The notes: generated from the sequence alone by a model not told the origin. 64,000 nucleotides of DNA from Enterobacter cloacae (GCF_011078175.1 NZ_JAALCJ010000001.1:496001-560000); one strand, 5' to 3'. Positions 1-8,975 are shown, numbered from the stretch's first letter. Made by a program: numbers and translations.

Positions 1-22
1 CCGGCTACATCTTTTTGTTCTC

Positions 23-208
23 TTATTGTTCAAAACGCTTCATTGCAGCCCGTAAACTGGGGATTTCAGCGGCGGTGACAGTAAACCTCACGTAAAAAGC
101 TTTACCGTTACTACATATTTCTTTTACTTCTTTCCAACATCTGCCGTTCCACTCTTTCTCCCGGCACGCCTCATTTGTCTCCTCCAGGATGTTCGCCTGC
201 CGCTTGAC
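23..208 (-). pseudogene. Unrecognised open frame without a clear start
   Basis: A reading frame is open on the minus strand for about 61 codons between two stops and ends in TAA at 23-25. It has no ATG or GTG near its N-terminal end. The translation has a protein-like composition, with an acidic/basic helical start, three Cys residues and the ending AAMKRFEQ. A good Shine-Dalgarno-like GGAGGAG lies inside it, but it serves an ATG in another frame that stops after 14 codons. It may be the truncated or frameshifted remnant of a small gene, or chance. I do not recognise the family. Confidence 0.2.
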
Positions 209-238
209 TTATTTTGTGATAAAGGTACTTTTCAGGAC

Positions 239-1219
239 ATGAAGAAGATCCTGATTATCGTACCTGACGGTGGCATGTTGTTTGAGGCCGCCGGTATCGC
301 CGACATTCTGATGCAGGCCAACCGGCTGCACCCGGACGGCCTGGCGCAGCCCCGCTACCGCATCATTATCGCCACTACCCAGCCTCACCTGGTGATCCAC
401 GGCCAGTCCGGCTTAAACCTGCTGGCGGACTATCGCCTGCCGGAGCTGGATCCGCGCGAGCCGCTGGACACGATCATCATTACCGGTCGCGGCATGAATG
501 AGCAGGAGAGCACCGCCGTGGTGGACTGGCTGCACCTGGCCGCGCCCCATGCGCGCCGCGTCGCCTCTGTCTGCGGCGGGGCCCTGCTGCTGGCACAGGC
601 CGGGCTGCTCGATGGGCGACGGGCAACGACCCACTGGCGGCTTCTGGACACCCTGAAAACCCGCTATCCTGCGGTCAGCGTTGAGGGCGGCCCGCTCTAT
701 GTTCAGGATGGCCCCGTCTGGACGTCCGGCGGCGTCAGCTCCGGGTTTGATCTGACGCTGGCGCTGGTGGAGGACGATTACGGCTTTACCCTCGCCCGCA
801 ACGTGGCGCAGGATATGGTGATGTACCTGCGTCGGCCTGGCGGCCAGCTACAGTTCAGTCGCTATAATCTGGAGCAGTCCGGTGCGAGCGGACCGGTCCG
901 CGAACTGCAAAGATGGATCCTGCAAAACCTCACCGCAGATTTGTGCGTCGAAAGGCTGGCCGAACGGGTCGCCATGAGCCCGCGCAATTTCACCCGCGTG
1001 TTCACGCGTGACGTGGGCGTGCCTCCGGCCCGTTATGTCACCGAAGCGCGCCTGGCCGCCGCCCGACAGCTTCTGGAGCAGACCCAGGATCCGCTTGAGG
1101 TCATTGCTGAAAAAAGCGGGTTTGGTACCAGCATCAACCTGCGCCGCGTTTTTGAAAAGCAGCTTCATCTCACGCCGGGCGAATATCGCCAGCGCTTCCA
1201 CTGTCGCAGAATGGCGTAA
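239..1219 (+). CDS. GlxA-type transcriptional regulator (DJ-1/PfpI domain plus AraC HTH)
   Basis: This is a 326-aa cytoplasmic regulator. Residues 1-190 form a class-I glutamine-amidotransferase-like (DJ-1/PfpI) domain with a nucleophile-elbow motif VCGG (Cys112). Residues about 215-325 are an AraC/XylS DNA-binding domain with two helix-turn-helices (LAERVAMSPRNFTRVF and VIAEKSGFG). This architecture is that of the FtrA/GlxA family, whose N-terminal domain senses a small ligand rather than acting as an enzyme. The gene lies 78 bp upstream of an accessory GAPDH gene on the same strand, so it may control it. That is inference from position. The ATG at 239 has only a weak Shine-Dalgarno, and the ligand is unknown. 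Confidence 0.85.
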   Translation: MKKILIIVPDGGMLFEAAGIADILMQANRLHPDGLAQPRYRIIIATTQPHLVIHGQSGLNLLADYRLPELDPREPLDTIIITGRGMNEQESTAVVDWLHLAAPHARRVASVCGGALLLAQAGLLDGRRATTHWRLLDTLKTRYPAVSVEGGPLYVQDGPVWTSGGVSSGFDLTLALVEDDYGFTLARNVAQDMVMYLRRPGGQLQFSRYNLEQSGASGPVRELQRWILQNLTADLCVERLAERVAMSPRNFTRVFTRDVGVPPARYVTEARLAAARQLLEQTQDPLEVIAEKSGFGTSINLRRVFEKQLHLTPGEYRQRFHCRRMA

Positions 1220-1297
1220 TCTGATCCTTTTTTGTCATTTACGCCATCTGACCTGACACCTACAGTAACTCCAGACAACACAGATAAGGAGTGCATC

Positions 1298-2308
1298 ATG
1301 GTTAAGGTCGGTATTAACGGTTTCGGCCGTATCGGACGTAATGTCCTGCGCGCGGCGCTGGGCAACCCGGATCTCCAGGTTGTGGCCATTAACGATCTGA
1401 CGGACAGTAAAACGCTTGCCCATCTGCTGAAATATGACTCTCTGCTCGGCACGCTGCCGGTACCCGTTGAAGCGGCGGACGGCGCGCTACAGGTTGACGG
1501 GCAGCGCATCACCGTCTTTAGCGAACGTGATCCGGCAAACATTCCCTGGAAAGACGCCGGTGTCGAGGTGGTGATCGAAGCCACCGGCTTCTTCACGGAA
1601 CGTGAAAAAGCTGCCGTGCATATCACCCGCGGCGGCGCAAAACGCGTCATTATTTCCGCCCCGGCTAAAAACGACGATCTGACGGTGGTTATGGGCGTGA
1701 ACCACACGCTGTACGATCCGGCCCAGCATTTTGTGGTCAGCAACGGGAGTTGCACCACTAATGGGCTGGCGCCGGCGGCGCAGGTGCTGCATCAGCAGTT
1801 CGGCATTGAGCGCGGGCTGATGAATACCACGCATGCCTACACCAACAGCCAGGCGCTGCATGACCAGCCGGAAAAAGATCTGCGCGGCGCACGCGCGGCA
1901 GCATTATCGATTGTGCCTTACTCCAGCGGCGCGGCAAAAGCACTTGGGAAAGTGATCCCCGAGCTGGACGGAAAACTTACCGGGTATTCTCTGCGCGTGC
2001 CGGTTCCGGTGGTGTCAATTGTCGATCTGACGGTAACGCTCGGCCGCAACGTGACCGCCGAAGAGGTGAATGACGCGTTCCGTCAGGCTGCGGCCAGCGG
2101 GCCACTGAAAGGCATCCTGGGCTACAGTGATGAACCGCTGGTCTCCAGTGATTATCAGGGCGACCCGCGCTCATCCATCATCGACGGGCTGTCAACGCTG
2201 GTGATTGGCGGGAATATGGTGAAGATCCTGTCGTGGTATGACAACGAATGGGGCTTCTCGAACCGTCTGGTGGATCTGGCGATGCTAATGGGTAAGAAAG
2301 GGTTGTAG
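1298..2308 (+). CDS. Type I glyceraldehyde-3-phosphate dehydrogenase, accessory paralogue
   Basis: This 336-aa enzyme is predicted to oxidise glyceraldehyde 3-phosphate to 1,3-bisphosphoglycerate with NAD(P)+. The N-terminal GFGRIGR dinucleotide motif and Asn32-Asp33 are present. Catalytic Cys152 lies in SNGSCTTNG, His179 in TTHAY, and the C-terminal SWYDNEWGFSNR signature is clear. The active-site loop differs from the near-universal SNASCTTNC: Ala is Gly150 and the second Cys is Gly156. By eye the sequence is closer to Bacillus GapB-like enzymes than to enterobacterial GapA, so this is a second GAPDH and not the housekeeping gene. ATG at 1298 follows AAGGAG. It is preceded by a GlxA-type regulator and followed by a REP hairpin. 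Confidence 0.88.
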   Translation: MVKVGINGFGRIGRNVLRAALGNPDLQVVAINDLTDSKTLAHLLKYDSLLGTLPVPVEAADGALQVDGQRITVFSERDPANIPWKDAGVEVVIEATGFFTEREKAAVHITRGGAKRVIISAPAKNDDLTVVMGVNHTLYDPAQHFVVSNGSCTTNGLAPAAQVLHQQFGIERGLMNTTHAYTNSQALHDQPEKDLRGARAAALSIVPYSSGAAKALGKVIPELDGKLTGYSLRVPVPVVSIVDLTVTLGRNVTAEEVNDAFRQAAASGPLKGILGYSDEPLVSSDYQGDPRSSIIDGLSTLVIGGNMVKILSWYDNEWGFSNRLVDLAMLMGKKGL

Positions 2309-2319
2309 CCAACCACAAT

Positions 2320-2392
2320 GCCGGGTAGCACTTGTGCTTACCCGGCCTGCAAAATGGCCCCTCTGTATGCGAGCAGGGGGGCATTATGACGC
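2320..2392. terminator. REP-like hairpin and second stem-loop between convergent genes
   Basis: GCCGGGTAGCA pairs with TGCTTACCCGGC (2320-2346), a typical REP-type hairpin of Enterobacter. A second GC-rich stem (about 2355-2385) follows. They lie between the convergent GAPDH and porin genes and probably stop or process both transcripts. No strong U-tract is visible. Confidence 0.5.
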
Positions 2393-2395
2393 TGC

Positions 2396-3733
2396 TCAGA
2401 AATAATATTTAAACCGCACGCGGCCGCCATAACGATCGTCGCTCTTATCGCTTCCCTCTTTTGGCGATGCGTTCACCCACGAGGCGTAGGCACCCAGGTA
2501 AATATTAAAGTTCTTCATCTTCATTACGTTGGGAATGAGGTATGACGCATGGACAGTCTGAATATCATACTCACCCGGATCGGTGATCCAGCAGTCATTC
2601 TCACACTCTGCGTCAAAGGTGGAGGTGTTAAACTCTTCGATTTCGTTATGCGCATAAATATAGCCCAGTTCAAAGTTACGCCATAGAGCATTGACCCCGG
2701 AGGTGAAGTCCGTTTCATCTGCGGCATCAAGATACGCGGTGTTGAGATTCACGACTACGCCATCCTCCGGATCGGCTTTCAGACCATCCCAGGTCATGGT
2801 GAATCCGTAACCGGTGCGGTCAGACTGATCGACCCAACGACCCGCGTCATCCCGATAGCCGTAAGCATTGTTGACCAGATTGGTTTCCATGGCGATGGCC
2901 GTTGAGAACGGGCCGTCCTGCCACGAAATAACCGGCCGGACATAGGCGACGTTCTTATCATTTTCCAGTTCCGCACCATGGTAGCGCTGGTCGACATACA
3001 GATCGCTGCCGTCTTTAAACAGTGTATTCAGCTCGAAATACCAGTTATCCAGCGTCTTGCTCATCAGGAAGTTTCCGCCGCTGTCGGCACGTCCACGCCC
3101 CTCTTTCAGCATATAAATGTAACCGTAGCCGTCGCTATAAAGGTCGTCCGCGGTATTACCCGAGTATTCAACAAAGGTATCCTGGTTGAGCGGGAACATA
3201 TCGTAGGCTTCAAAACGTCCAACTTTAATTTCCCAGTCGTTTTCTGTGCCAAAGAAGAATACCGCATCATCGAGGTACATTTGCCCGGCTAAATCTCCCA
3301 GCGGCTGCACAGAAAATCCGGCAAAATGCCCGTTATCCATTTTTCGGTAACCATCAAACCCCAGCAAAATACGCCCATTAATATCCCACCGTTCTTTATC
3401 GCCCGGTGCCCAGTCGCTATTAGCACTCTGCTTAACAGAGGTCAGGCTGCCGGTTTTGCTGGCAGCATCCATATTAAATTCCACATCGCCATAAAATTTT
3501 ATGTCGCCAAAGCCCGAAAGCGTCAGCTTCGGTGGTGCGTCTTTACTGATGGGCTCCTCAGACTGTACGACCACGGTTCCGGCCTGCTGACTGGACGCTT
3601 GCTGTTCTTTTAGCGCCTCGATTTGTGCCTCCAGTTGCGCCAGTTTTTCATCTACGTTCGTCGCGTTTTGTGAAGCAAAAAGAGAGCCAGAACAGAGCGC
3701 CCCCACGAGGAAAACCATTTTTTTTAATTGCAT
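2396..3733 (-). CDS. RafY-like outer-membrane carbohydrate porin
   Basis: This 445-aa outer-membrane protein has a signal peptide (residues 1-20, ending SLFA) and a short predicted coiled coil (VDEKLAQLEAQIEALKEQQ) just after the mature N-terminus. Such N-terminal coiled coils occur in sugar porins such as ScrY. A long beta-rich region begins at SGFGDIKFYGDVEFN and ends in Phe, as expected for BAM-dependent insertion. The overall character fits RafY-type glycoporins. It is divergent from periplasmic trehalase, so uptake of a disaccharide such as trehalose is plausible but only inferred. The ATG at 3733 is chosen because AGGA sits about 8 nt upstream; two further upstream ATGs lack usable spacing. 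Confidence 0.7.
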   Translation of the reverse strand: MQLKKMVFLVGALCSGSLFASQNATNVDEKLAQLEAQIEALKEQQASSQQAGTVVVQSEEPISKDAPPKLTLSGFGDIKFYGDVEFNMDAASKTGSLTSVKQSANSDWAPGDKERWDINGRILLGFDGYRKMDNGHFAGFSVQPLGDLAGQMYLDDAVFFFGTENDWEIKVGRFEAYDMFPLNQDTFVEYSGNTADDLYSDGYGYIYMLKEGRGRADSGGNFLMSKTLDNWYFELNTLFKDGSDLYVDQRYHGAELENDKNVAYVRPVISWQDGPFSTAIAMETNLVNNAYGYRDDAGRWVDQSDRTGYGFTMTWDGLKADPEDGVVVNLNTAYLDAADETDFTSGVNALWRNFELGYIYAHNEIEEFNTSTFDAECENDCWITDPGEYDIQTVHASYLIPNVMKMKNFNIYLGAYASWVNASPKEGSDKSDDRYGGRVRFKYYF

Positions 3734-4170
3734 AGAATCCATCCTGAAATAAAAGTGAATACCCAAGGTGATGGGTCATCCTATTTCGTCTAAATGCTTT
3801 TTAACCGGCTATTATGTTTTTTGTTATGTCGGTTATGATTTTTACTTTGTGTGATCTTCACGAAAACTTATTCGCGGAATGAAATAAAGAAACACAATCT
3901 CGCTCACAGAATTAAAAAAGGGTGCAACCCCTTAACCCGACCGATATTCATAGCTTGCCATGATAGAATATTTAATAATAATTATTCCTTAAAAAACATT
4001 TCTTGGACAAATACTTTGCGGCCCGCCTCTCACGTCCGGGCACGGCGATAAATTGTCTGGAAATGCGCAAAATGGGATATCCAACACGCGAAGCGGGCAA
4101 TATTCGTCTAAGGTTTTCAGGTGATTGACGACAGCGGTGACGCTGCCCAGCGACGAATGGAGATGAACCG
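3734..4170. promoter_or_regulatory. Divergent porin-treA intergenic region
   Basis: These 437 bp hold no credible gene. They are AT-rich and must contain the divergent promoters for the porin and treA. I could not assign a consensus operator; a CRP-like stretch near 3848-3864 has the wrong half-site spacing and was not called. Confidence 0.4.
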
Positions 4171-5853
4171 ATGATAAAAACGCGAATGCTACGCCCCGGC
4201 CTGTTACACCTTGCGTTGGCAGGCGCCCTACTCGGTGTTACCGCATTGGGTTACGCTGAAGACCAGCCAACGAGCCAGCAAAGCTCACCTGATATTCTCC
4301 TTGGCCCCCTCTTTAATGAAGTCCAGAGTGCCAAACTGTTCCCGGATCAGAAAACCTTCGCGGATGCCGTCCCTAAAAGCGACCCGCTAACGATCCTGGC
4401 GGATTACCGGATGCAGCATACCCAGTCCGGTTTTGACCTGCGCCATTTCGTGGAGATGAACTTTATCCTGCCGAAGGAAGGTGAGAAATATGTTCCACCG
4501 GAGGGTCAGAGTCTGCGCGAACACATAGACGATCTGTGGCCAGTTCTGACGCGCACCACCGACAAAGAGAACAAATGGGACTCCCTTCTGCCCCTGCCAA
4601 AACCCTATGTCGTGCCGGGAGGACGCTTTCGCGAAGTCTACTACTGGGACAGCTATTTCACCATGCTGGGGCTGGCAGAGAGCGGCCACTGGGATAAGAT
4701 CGACGACATGGTGCACAACTTCGCTTACGAGCTTGATACCTGGGGCCATATTCCTAACGGCAACCGCAGCTATTACCTGAGCCGCTCTCAGCCGCCGTTT
4801 TTCTCGCTAATGGTAGAACTGCTGGCCACGCATGACAGCGATGCCTTAAAGAAATACCGTCCGCAGATGGAGAAAGAATATGCCTACTGGATGGAGGGGG
4901 CGGACAGGCTTCAGCCTGGTCAGGCGAATAAACGTGTGGTGAAGCTGGATGACGGCGCCCTCCTCAACCGCTACTGGGATGACAGGGACACGCCACGCCC
5001 TGAGTCCTGGCTGGATGATGTTACCACCGCCAAAAATACCCCTGACCGTCCGGCTACGGAGATATACCGCGATCTGCGCTCTGCTGCCGCCTCAGGCTGG
5101 GATTTCAGCTCCCGATGGATGGACAATCCACAGAAGCTGGGCACCATCCGCACCACCAGCATTGTGCCGGTGGATCTGAATGCGCTGATGTTTAAGATGG
5201 AAAAACTGCTGGCCCGCGCCAGCCAGGAAGATGGCGATACCGCCAGCGCAAGCAAATACGACGCGCTGGCCTCTGCACGTCAGAAAGCGATTGAAGGCCA
5301 TCTGTGGAACGATAAAGAGGGCTGGTATGCGGATTACGATCTGAAAAACAAGAAGGTGCGTAATCAGCTGACAGCAGCGGCCCTCTTCCCGCTGTATGTG
5401 AAGGCCGCGTCACAGGATCGCGCCGACAAAGTGGCCGCAGCCGCTTCGTCACGCCTGCTTAAACCGGGCGGTATTTCTACCACCACCATCAACAGCGGAC
5501 AGCAGTGGGATGCACCAAACGGCTGGGCGCCGTTGCAGTGGGTTGCGGTGGAAGGTTTACAGAACTACGGTCAACAGAAAGTGGCGATGGACGTGACCTG
5601 GCGTTTCCTGAAAAACGTTCAGCATACCTACGATCGCGAGAAGAAACTGGTTGAGAAATACGACGTCTCTTCGACCGGTACCGGCGGTGGTGGCGGTGAG
5701 TATCCGTTGCAGGACGGTTTTGGCTGGAGTAACGGCGTGACGCTCAGGATGCTGGACATGGTCTGCCCGAAAGAGAAGCCATGCGACAGCGTACCGGAGA
5801 ATCAGCCTGCGGCAAACGATGATGTTGCACCAGCGAAACAGGCGGCGCAGTAG
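4171..5853 (+). CDS. treA: Periplasmic alpha,alpha-trehalase TreA
   Basis: This 560-aa GH37 enzyme hydrolyses trehalose to two glucose molecules in the periplasm, so trehalose can be used at high osmolarity. A signal peptide occupies about residues 1-30 (cut after GYA). Both trehalase signatures are present: [15 protein letters not shown] and [10 protein letters not shown], plus the glycine-rich [17 protein letters not shown] near the C-terminus. The length matches E. coli TreA (565 aa). The gene stands alone, followed by a repeat and a REP-like terminator, and is divergent from a glycoporin. ATG at 4171 follows AATGGAGATGAACCG. Confidence 0.95.
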   Translation: MIKTRMLRPGLLHLALAGALLGVTALGYAEDQPTSQQSSPDILLGPLFNEVQSAKLFPDQKTFADAVPKSDPLTILADYRMQHTQSGFDLRHFVEMNFILPKEGEKYVPPEGQSLREHIDDLWPVLTRTTDKENKWDSLLPLPKPYVVPGGRFREVYYWDSYFTMLGLAESGHWDKIDDMVHNFAYELDTWGHIPNGNRSYYLSRSQPPFFSLMVELLATHDSDALKKYRPQMEKEYAYWMEGADRLQPGQANKRVVKLDDGALLNRYWDDRDTPRPESWLDDVTTAKNTPDRPATEIYRDLRSAAASGWDFSSRWMDNPQKLGTIRTTSIVPVDLNALMFKMEKLLARASQEDGDTASASKYDALASARQKAIEGHLWNDKEGWYADYDLKNKKVRNQLTAAALFPLYVKAASQDRADKVAAAASSRLLKPGGISTTTINSGQQWDAPNGWAPLQWVAVEGLQNYGQQKVAMDVTWRFLKNVQHTYDREKKLVEKYDVSSTGTGGGGGEYPLQDGFGWSNGVTLRMLDMVCPKEKPCDSVPENQPAANDDVAPAKQAAQ

Positions 5854-5860
5854 CGCCCCT

Positions 5861-5944
5861 CACCCTGACCCTCTCCCCGGTGGGGCGAGGGGATGGTTCC
5901 GTGCAATAGAGTGGCCCGGTAGCGAAGCGCCACCGGGCTTTTTT
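5861..5944 (+). terminator. treA terminator with dispersed enterobacterial repeat
   Basis: A CCCTCACCCTGACCCTCTCC-type dispersed repeat (5861-5893) precedes a REP-like stem-loop, GCCCGGT...ACCGGGC (5914-5938), followed by six T residues. It should terminate treA and separates it from the convergent receptor gene. Confidence 0.65.
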
Positions 5945-8046
5945 CAGAAGCTGTAGCTCGCCCCGACCTGGACCGTGCGGTCGCGGCCTATCCAGCAGTT
6001 GGTCGCGTCATAGCAGGTGAGCGTCTCTTTGTTCGTGACGTTCTGCGCGCTCGCTTTCAGCGTCAGCCCCTCCAGCGATGGCGCCAGTTCGCCCATGCGG
6101 TAGGATGCCGACAGATCGTACTGCGTCGTACCGCCCAGCTTGCCTGCGTCGTTGGCTGGCGAGATTTCCATCGGTCCGGTGTAGCGTGCGCCAGCTCCCA
6201 GCGTTAACCCTCTCAGCGGCGTGTTGTCAAAGGTGTAATCCCCCCACAGATTAAAGGCGTTCTCAGGGACCTGCGTCGGTCGTTTGCCCTGGTACTTGTC
6301 ATCTTCGGTGTTGATGGCGTGGGTGTAGGCGTAGTTAGCAATCAGCGTCAGGTTATCCGTTGGACGACTGACGGCAGAAAGCTCTGCACCTTTCGATTCC
6401 ACTTCCCCGGTCTGGCGATAGTTCAGGAAGCCCGGATCGCTGGTCACCACATTTTTCTGATGAATGTTAAACACCGAGGCGGTGAAGGTGGTTGCGTATT
6501 CCGCCAGCAGGTATTTCACCCCACCCTCCACCTGCCTGCTGGTGGTGGGCTTTACGTCTTTCGCGATCAGCGTGCCCTGCGGCGATACCGGGGCGAACCC
6601 TTCCGAATAGCTGATAAACGGCGAGAGACCATTGTCGAAGGCATAAAGCGCGCCCAGTCGTTTGGTGAGGCGATCCTGCGATACCCAGGCTTTGTCACCG
6701 TTTTGCAGATAGTTAGTGGTGACGGAACGGTAGTCGTCATAGCGCAGGCTGGCCAGCACGTTCAGCCCGCCAAACGCAATCTGATCCTGGAGGTAATAGC
6801 CATTCTGCTGATAGCTGAGACGGTTTTTCTGCGCGGTTTCAAGCCCCAGCGCATCGTTATCGATCTGCGAGCGATCCGGATTACGCATATCGATACCCGG
6901 TGTGGACGAGGCGTAACGATAATGAAAGTGAGAGTTAAGCTTCTGGTAGTCAAAGCCCGCCAGCAGATGATGTTTCCAGTCCCCCAGCGCGACGGTTCGG
7001 GTGACCTGGTTATCAATGTTGAAGCTCTGCAAATCTTCATCCGTGGTATAGGCGAAGCGGTTAAGCTGGTAGACCTCGCTGCCCGTCCCGGTGGAATAGG
7101 CGCTGCGCTGGTGGGTGTCTACGTCAAAGTAGCGCGCTTTCTGGTTAAAGCCCCAGCCACTGTCAAACTCGTGTTCAAAGCTGTAGCCCAACATCCACTG
7201 GCGCTGCTTAAAGCCGCTCCACTCATCTCCGGCATAGTCACGACGGTCGGCGTATTTAGACCGTAGATAGCTTAGCGGCATCGGATCGGACGGCGTCAGG
7301 CTCGGCGTATTTTGCGCCAGCGCGTCAATGGTCAAGCGCGTTTTGTCATCCGGCTGCCAGGTCACGGAGGGGGCCACCAGATAGTTTTCATAGCGCGTGG
7401 TGTGCGCCTGTTCGTCACTCTCTGTCGCTTTGCCCAGCAGGCGATAGTTCCAGTCGCTGTTCGCGATCTGCCCCGTGGAATCCAGGTAGCCCTCTTTCAG
7501 ATTGCGGTTTCCGGTATTAAAGCCCAGCGCCGTTTTCGCCTCTTTCTGCGGCTTTTTACTCTGGATATTGACCAGCCCGCCCGGTGAGCCGCCGCCATAC
7601 AGCACGGATGACGGCCCCTTCAGGATATCGACGCTCTCAATCAGCAGCGGATCGATTCGCGCTTTGGTGTTCCCGGTGACGTTATAGGGAAGTTGCAGGC
7701 CGTTGTAGAACTCCTGCTCGACGTTGAACCCGCGGATTTTGTACTCGCTCATGTAAGAGGTGCTCCCGCGTACCTCCGTGGAAACGCCCGGCGCATAGCG
7801 CAGGATCTCGTTTACCGAACTGGCGTGCCGCTGCTCAATCTCTTTAGCGGCGAGGGTGTTGATCACCTGCGGCGTTTTACTTTCCGCGACGGCTGATTTC
7901 GTGGCGCTGTTGGTCCAGGCGGGGAGTGCGCTACCCTGCTCTGTACCGGTCACCACGATGGTGGATTCTTCTGCGAAAGCCTGTGTCTGCCATCCCAGCG
8001 TGACGGCGCCTGCCAATGCGCATAACGCAAAACGTGAAGTACTCAT
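5944..8046 (-). CDS. TonB-dependent ferrisiderophore receptor (FhuA/FoxA-like)
   Basis: This 700-aa outer-membrane receptor has a signal peptide (residues 1-25), a TonB box (STIVVTG), a plug domain with SVNEILRYAPGV and an IRGF motif, and a long 22-strand-type barrel ending in SYSF. The C-terminal pair of Cys followed by a W-x-G-R-(D/E)-R-like segment resembles hydroxamate receptors (FhuA, FoxA, FcuA), so a ferric hydroxamate is the likely substrate. The exact ligand cannot be read from the sequence. No ABC transporter or siderophore biosynthesis gene is next to it, so it probably feeds the FhuBCD system elsewhere. A Fur-box-like site lies about 35-50 bp upstream. E. coli carries ymgE/ycgY at this point instead. 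Confidence 0.88.
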   Translation of the reverse strand: MSTSRFALCALAGAVTLGWQTQAFAEESTIVVTGTEQGSALPAWTNSATKSAVAESKTPQVINTLAAKEIEQRHASSVNEILRYAPGVSTEVRGSTSYMSEYKIRGFNVEQEFYNGLQLPYNVTGNTKARIDPLLIESVDILKGPSSVLYGGGSPGGLVNIQSKKPQKEAKTALGFNTGNRNLKEGYLDSTGQIANSDWNYRLLGKATESDEQAHTTRYENYLVAPSVTWQPDDKTRLTIDALAQNTPSLTPSDPMPLSYLRSKYADRRDYAGDEWSGFKQRQWMLGYSFEHEFDSGWGFNQKARYFDVDTHQRSAYSTGTGSEVYQLNRFAYTTDEDLQSFNIDNQVTRTVALGDWKHHLLAGFDYQKLNSHFHYRYASSTPGIDMRNPDRSQIDNDALGLETAQKNRLSYQQNGYYLQDQIAFGGLNVLASLRYDDYRSVTTNYLQNGDKAWVSQDRLTKRLGALYAFDNGLSPFISYSEGFAPVSPQGTLIAKDVKPTTSRQVEGGVKYLLAEYATTFTASVFNIHQKNVVTSDPGFLNYRQTGEVESKGAELSAVSRPTDNLTLIANYAYTHAINTEDDKYQGKRPTQVPENAFNLWGDYTFDNTPLRGLTLGAGARYTGPMEISPANDAGKLGGTTQYDLSASYRMGELAPSLEGLTLKASAQNVTNKETLTCYDATNCWIGRDRTVQVGASYSF

Positions 8047-8079
8047 AGTGTCGTCTTGTTATAAGATGATATTGGGAAC

Positions 8080-8098
8080 GGCAATTATTATCATTTCC
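8080..8098 (-). promoter_or_regulatory. Putative Fur box upstream of the receptor
   Basis: On the minus strand GGAAATGATAATAATTGCC matches the 19-bp Fur consensus at about 13 positions, including the central ATGATAAT core. It lies 34 bp upstream of the receptor start codon, where iron repression would be expected. Confidence 0.6.
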
Positions 8099-8206
8099 AT
8101 TAGCAAATCAATATCCGCAGAGAAAATCAGTTCGTTTGTATTAAGTTTCGTGCCCGCCTGCCGATAACGCAGAGACAGTCTGTCATCTATCGAGGAGCCA
8201 TCTGGC

Positions 8207-8938
8207 GTGAGTAGCTACAGTGAGCAGTTCCTGAAACAAAATCCGCTGGCTGTATTAGGGGTGTTACGCGACCTGAAAAAAGGTGAGGTGCCGCTGCGCA
8301 TCAACTGGTCAACCAATCAATTTATCAGTAAGATCCTGGACGTAACGGCAGAACACCTGATCGTGGATTTGGGTAGCCAGAACGATGAAAACCGTGCCGC
8401 GCTCCGGGCAGAAAATCTCTCGGTGATGGCCGAAACGCAAGGAGCAAAAGTCGAGTTTGTGCTGCCTCGCCTGACCACGATCGAGTACCAGGGTTTACCT
8501 GCATTCATCGCCCCCTTACCTGCTAACCTCTGGTTCGTGCAGCGCCGGGAATACTTCCGCATCAGCGCCCCGCTTCACCCGGCCTATTTCTGTAAGGCAA
8601 AAATGCCGGACAAAAAAGAGATCCGCTTTCGTCTCTTCGACCTGTCGCTGGGCGGTATGGGCGCGCTGATGGATACGCCGAAGCCGGAAGGCCTGGTGGA
8701 AGGTATGCGTTTTAGTCAGATAGAGCTGGATATGGGCGGATGGGGACGCTTCTGGTTTGATGCCCAGCTGATTGCCATCAGCGAGCGCAAGGTGGTGGAC
8801 AGCAAAAACGAAACAATTACCACGCCACGGCTGAGCTTTCGCTTCCTGAACGTCGGGCCAGGCGCCGAGCGTGAGCTACAGCGCATCATCTTTTCACTGG
8901 AGCGTGACGCGCGGGAACGCGCGAATAAAGTGCGCTGA
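8207..8938 (+). CDS. ycgR: Flagellar brake protein YcgR (PilZ)
   Basis: This 243-aa c-di-GMP effector slows the flagellar motor by binding the motor/switch when c-di-GMP is bound. The N-terminal YcgR domain (about 1-110) is followed by a PilZ domain with QRREYFRI and the DLSLGGMGA motif that contact c-di-GMP. The length matches E. coli YcgR (244 aa). The GTG start at 8207 is supported by GAGGAG about 10 nt upstream and by alignment. A REP-like hairpin follows before the convergent emtA gene. A c-di-GMP phosphodiesterase, PdeD, is encoded elsewhere in the window at 34.3 kb. Confidence 0.95.
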   Translation: MSSYSEQFLKQNPLAVLGVLRDLKKGEVPLRINWSTNQFISKILDVTAEHLIVDLGSQNDENRAALRAENLSVMAETQGAKVEFVLPRLTTIEYQGLPAFIAPLPANLWFVQRREYFRISAPLHPAYFCKAKMPDKKEIRFRLFDLSLGGMGALMDTPKPEGLVEGMRFSQIELDMGGWGRFWFDAQLIAISERKVVDSKNETITTPRLSFRFLNVGPGAERELQRIIFSLERDARERANKVR

Positions 8939-8943
8939 AAGGC

Positions 8944-8968
8944 GTCGGGCAGCGTGTTGCCGCCCGAC
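8944..8968. terminator. REP-like hairpin between ycgR and emtA
   Basis: GTCGGGC (8944-8950) pairs with GCCCGAC (8962-8968). It sits directly after the ycgR stop and before the convergent emtA end. It lacks a long T-run, so it is a REP element that may act as a weak terminator. Confidence 0.5.
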
Positions 8969-8975
8969 AAAAGCG

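Noticed and set aside
3848-3864. Possible CRP site between the porin and treA
   Set aside because: TGTG and TCAC half sites are present, but their spacing does not fit N6.
6319-7266. 315-codon frame opposite the siderophore receptor
   Set aside because: It is fully antisense to a clear TonB-dependent receptor, has no recognisable domain or ribosome site, and its Arg/Val-rich composition is that of a complementary reading.
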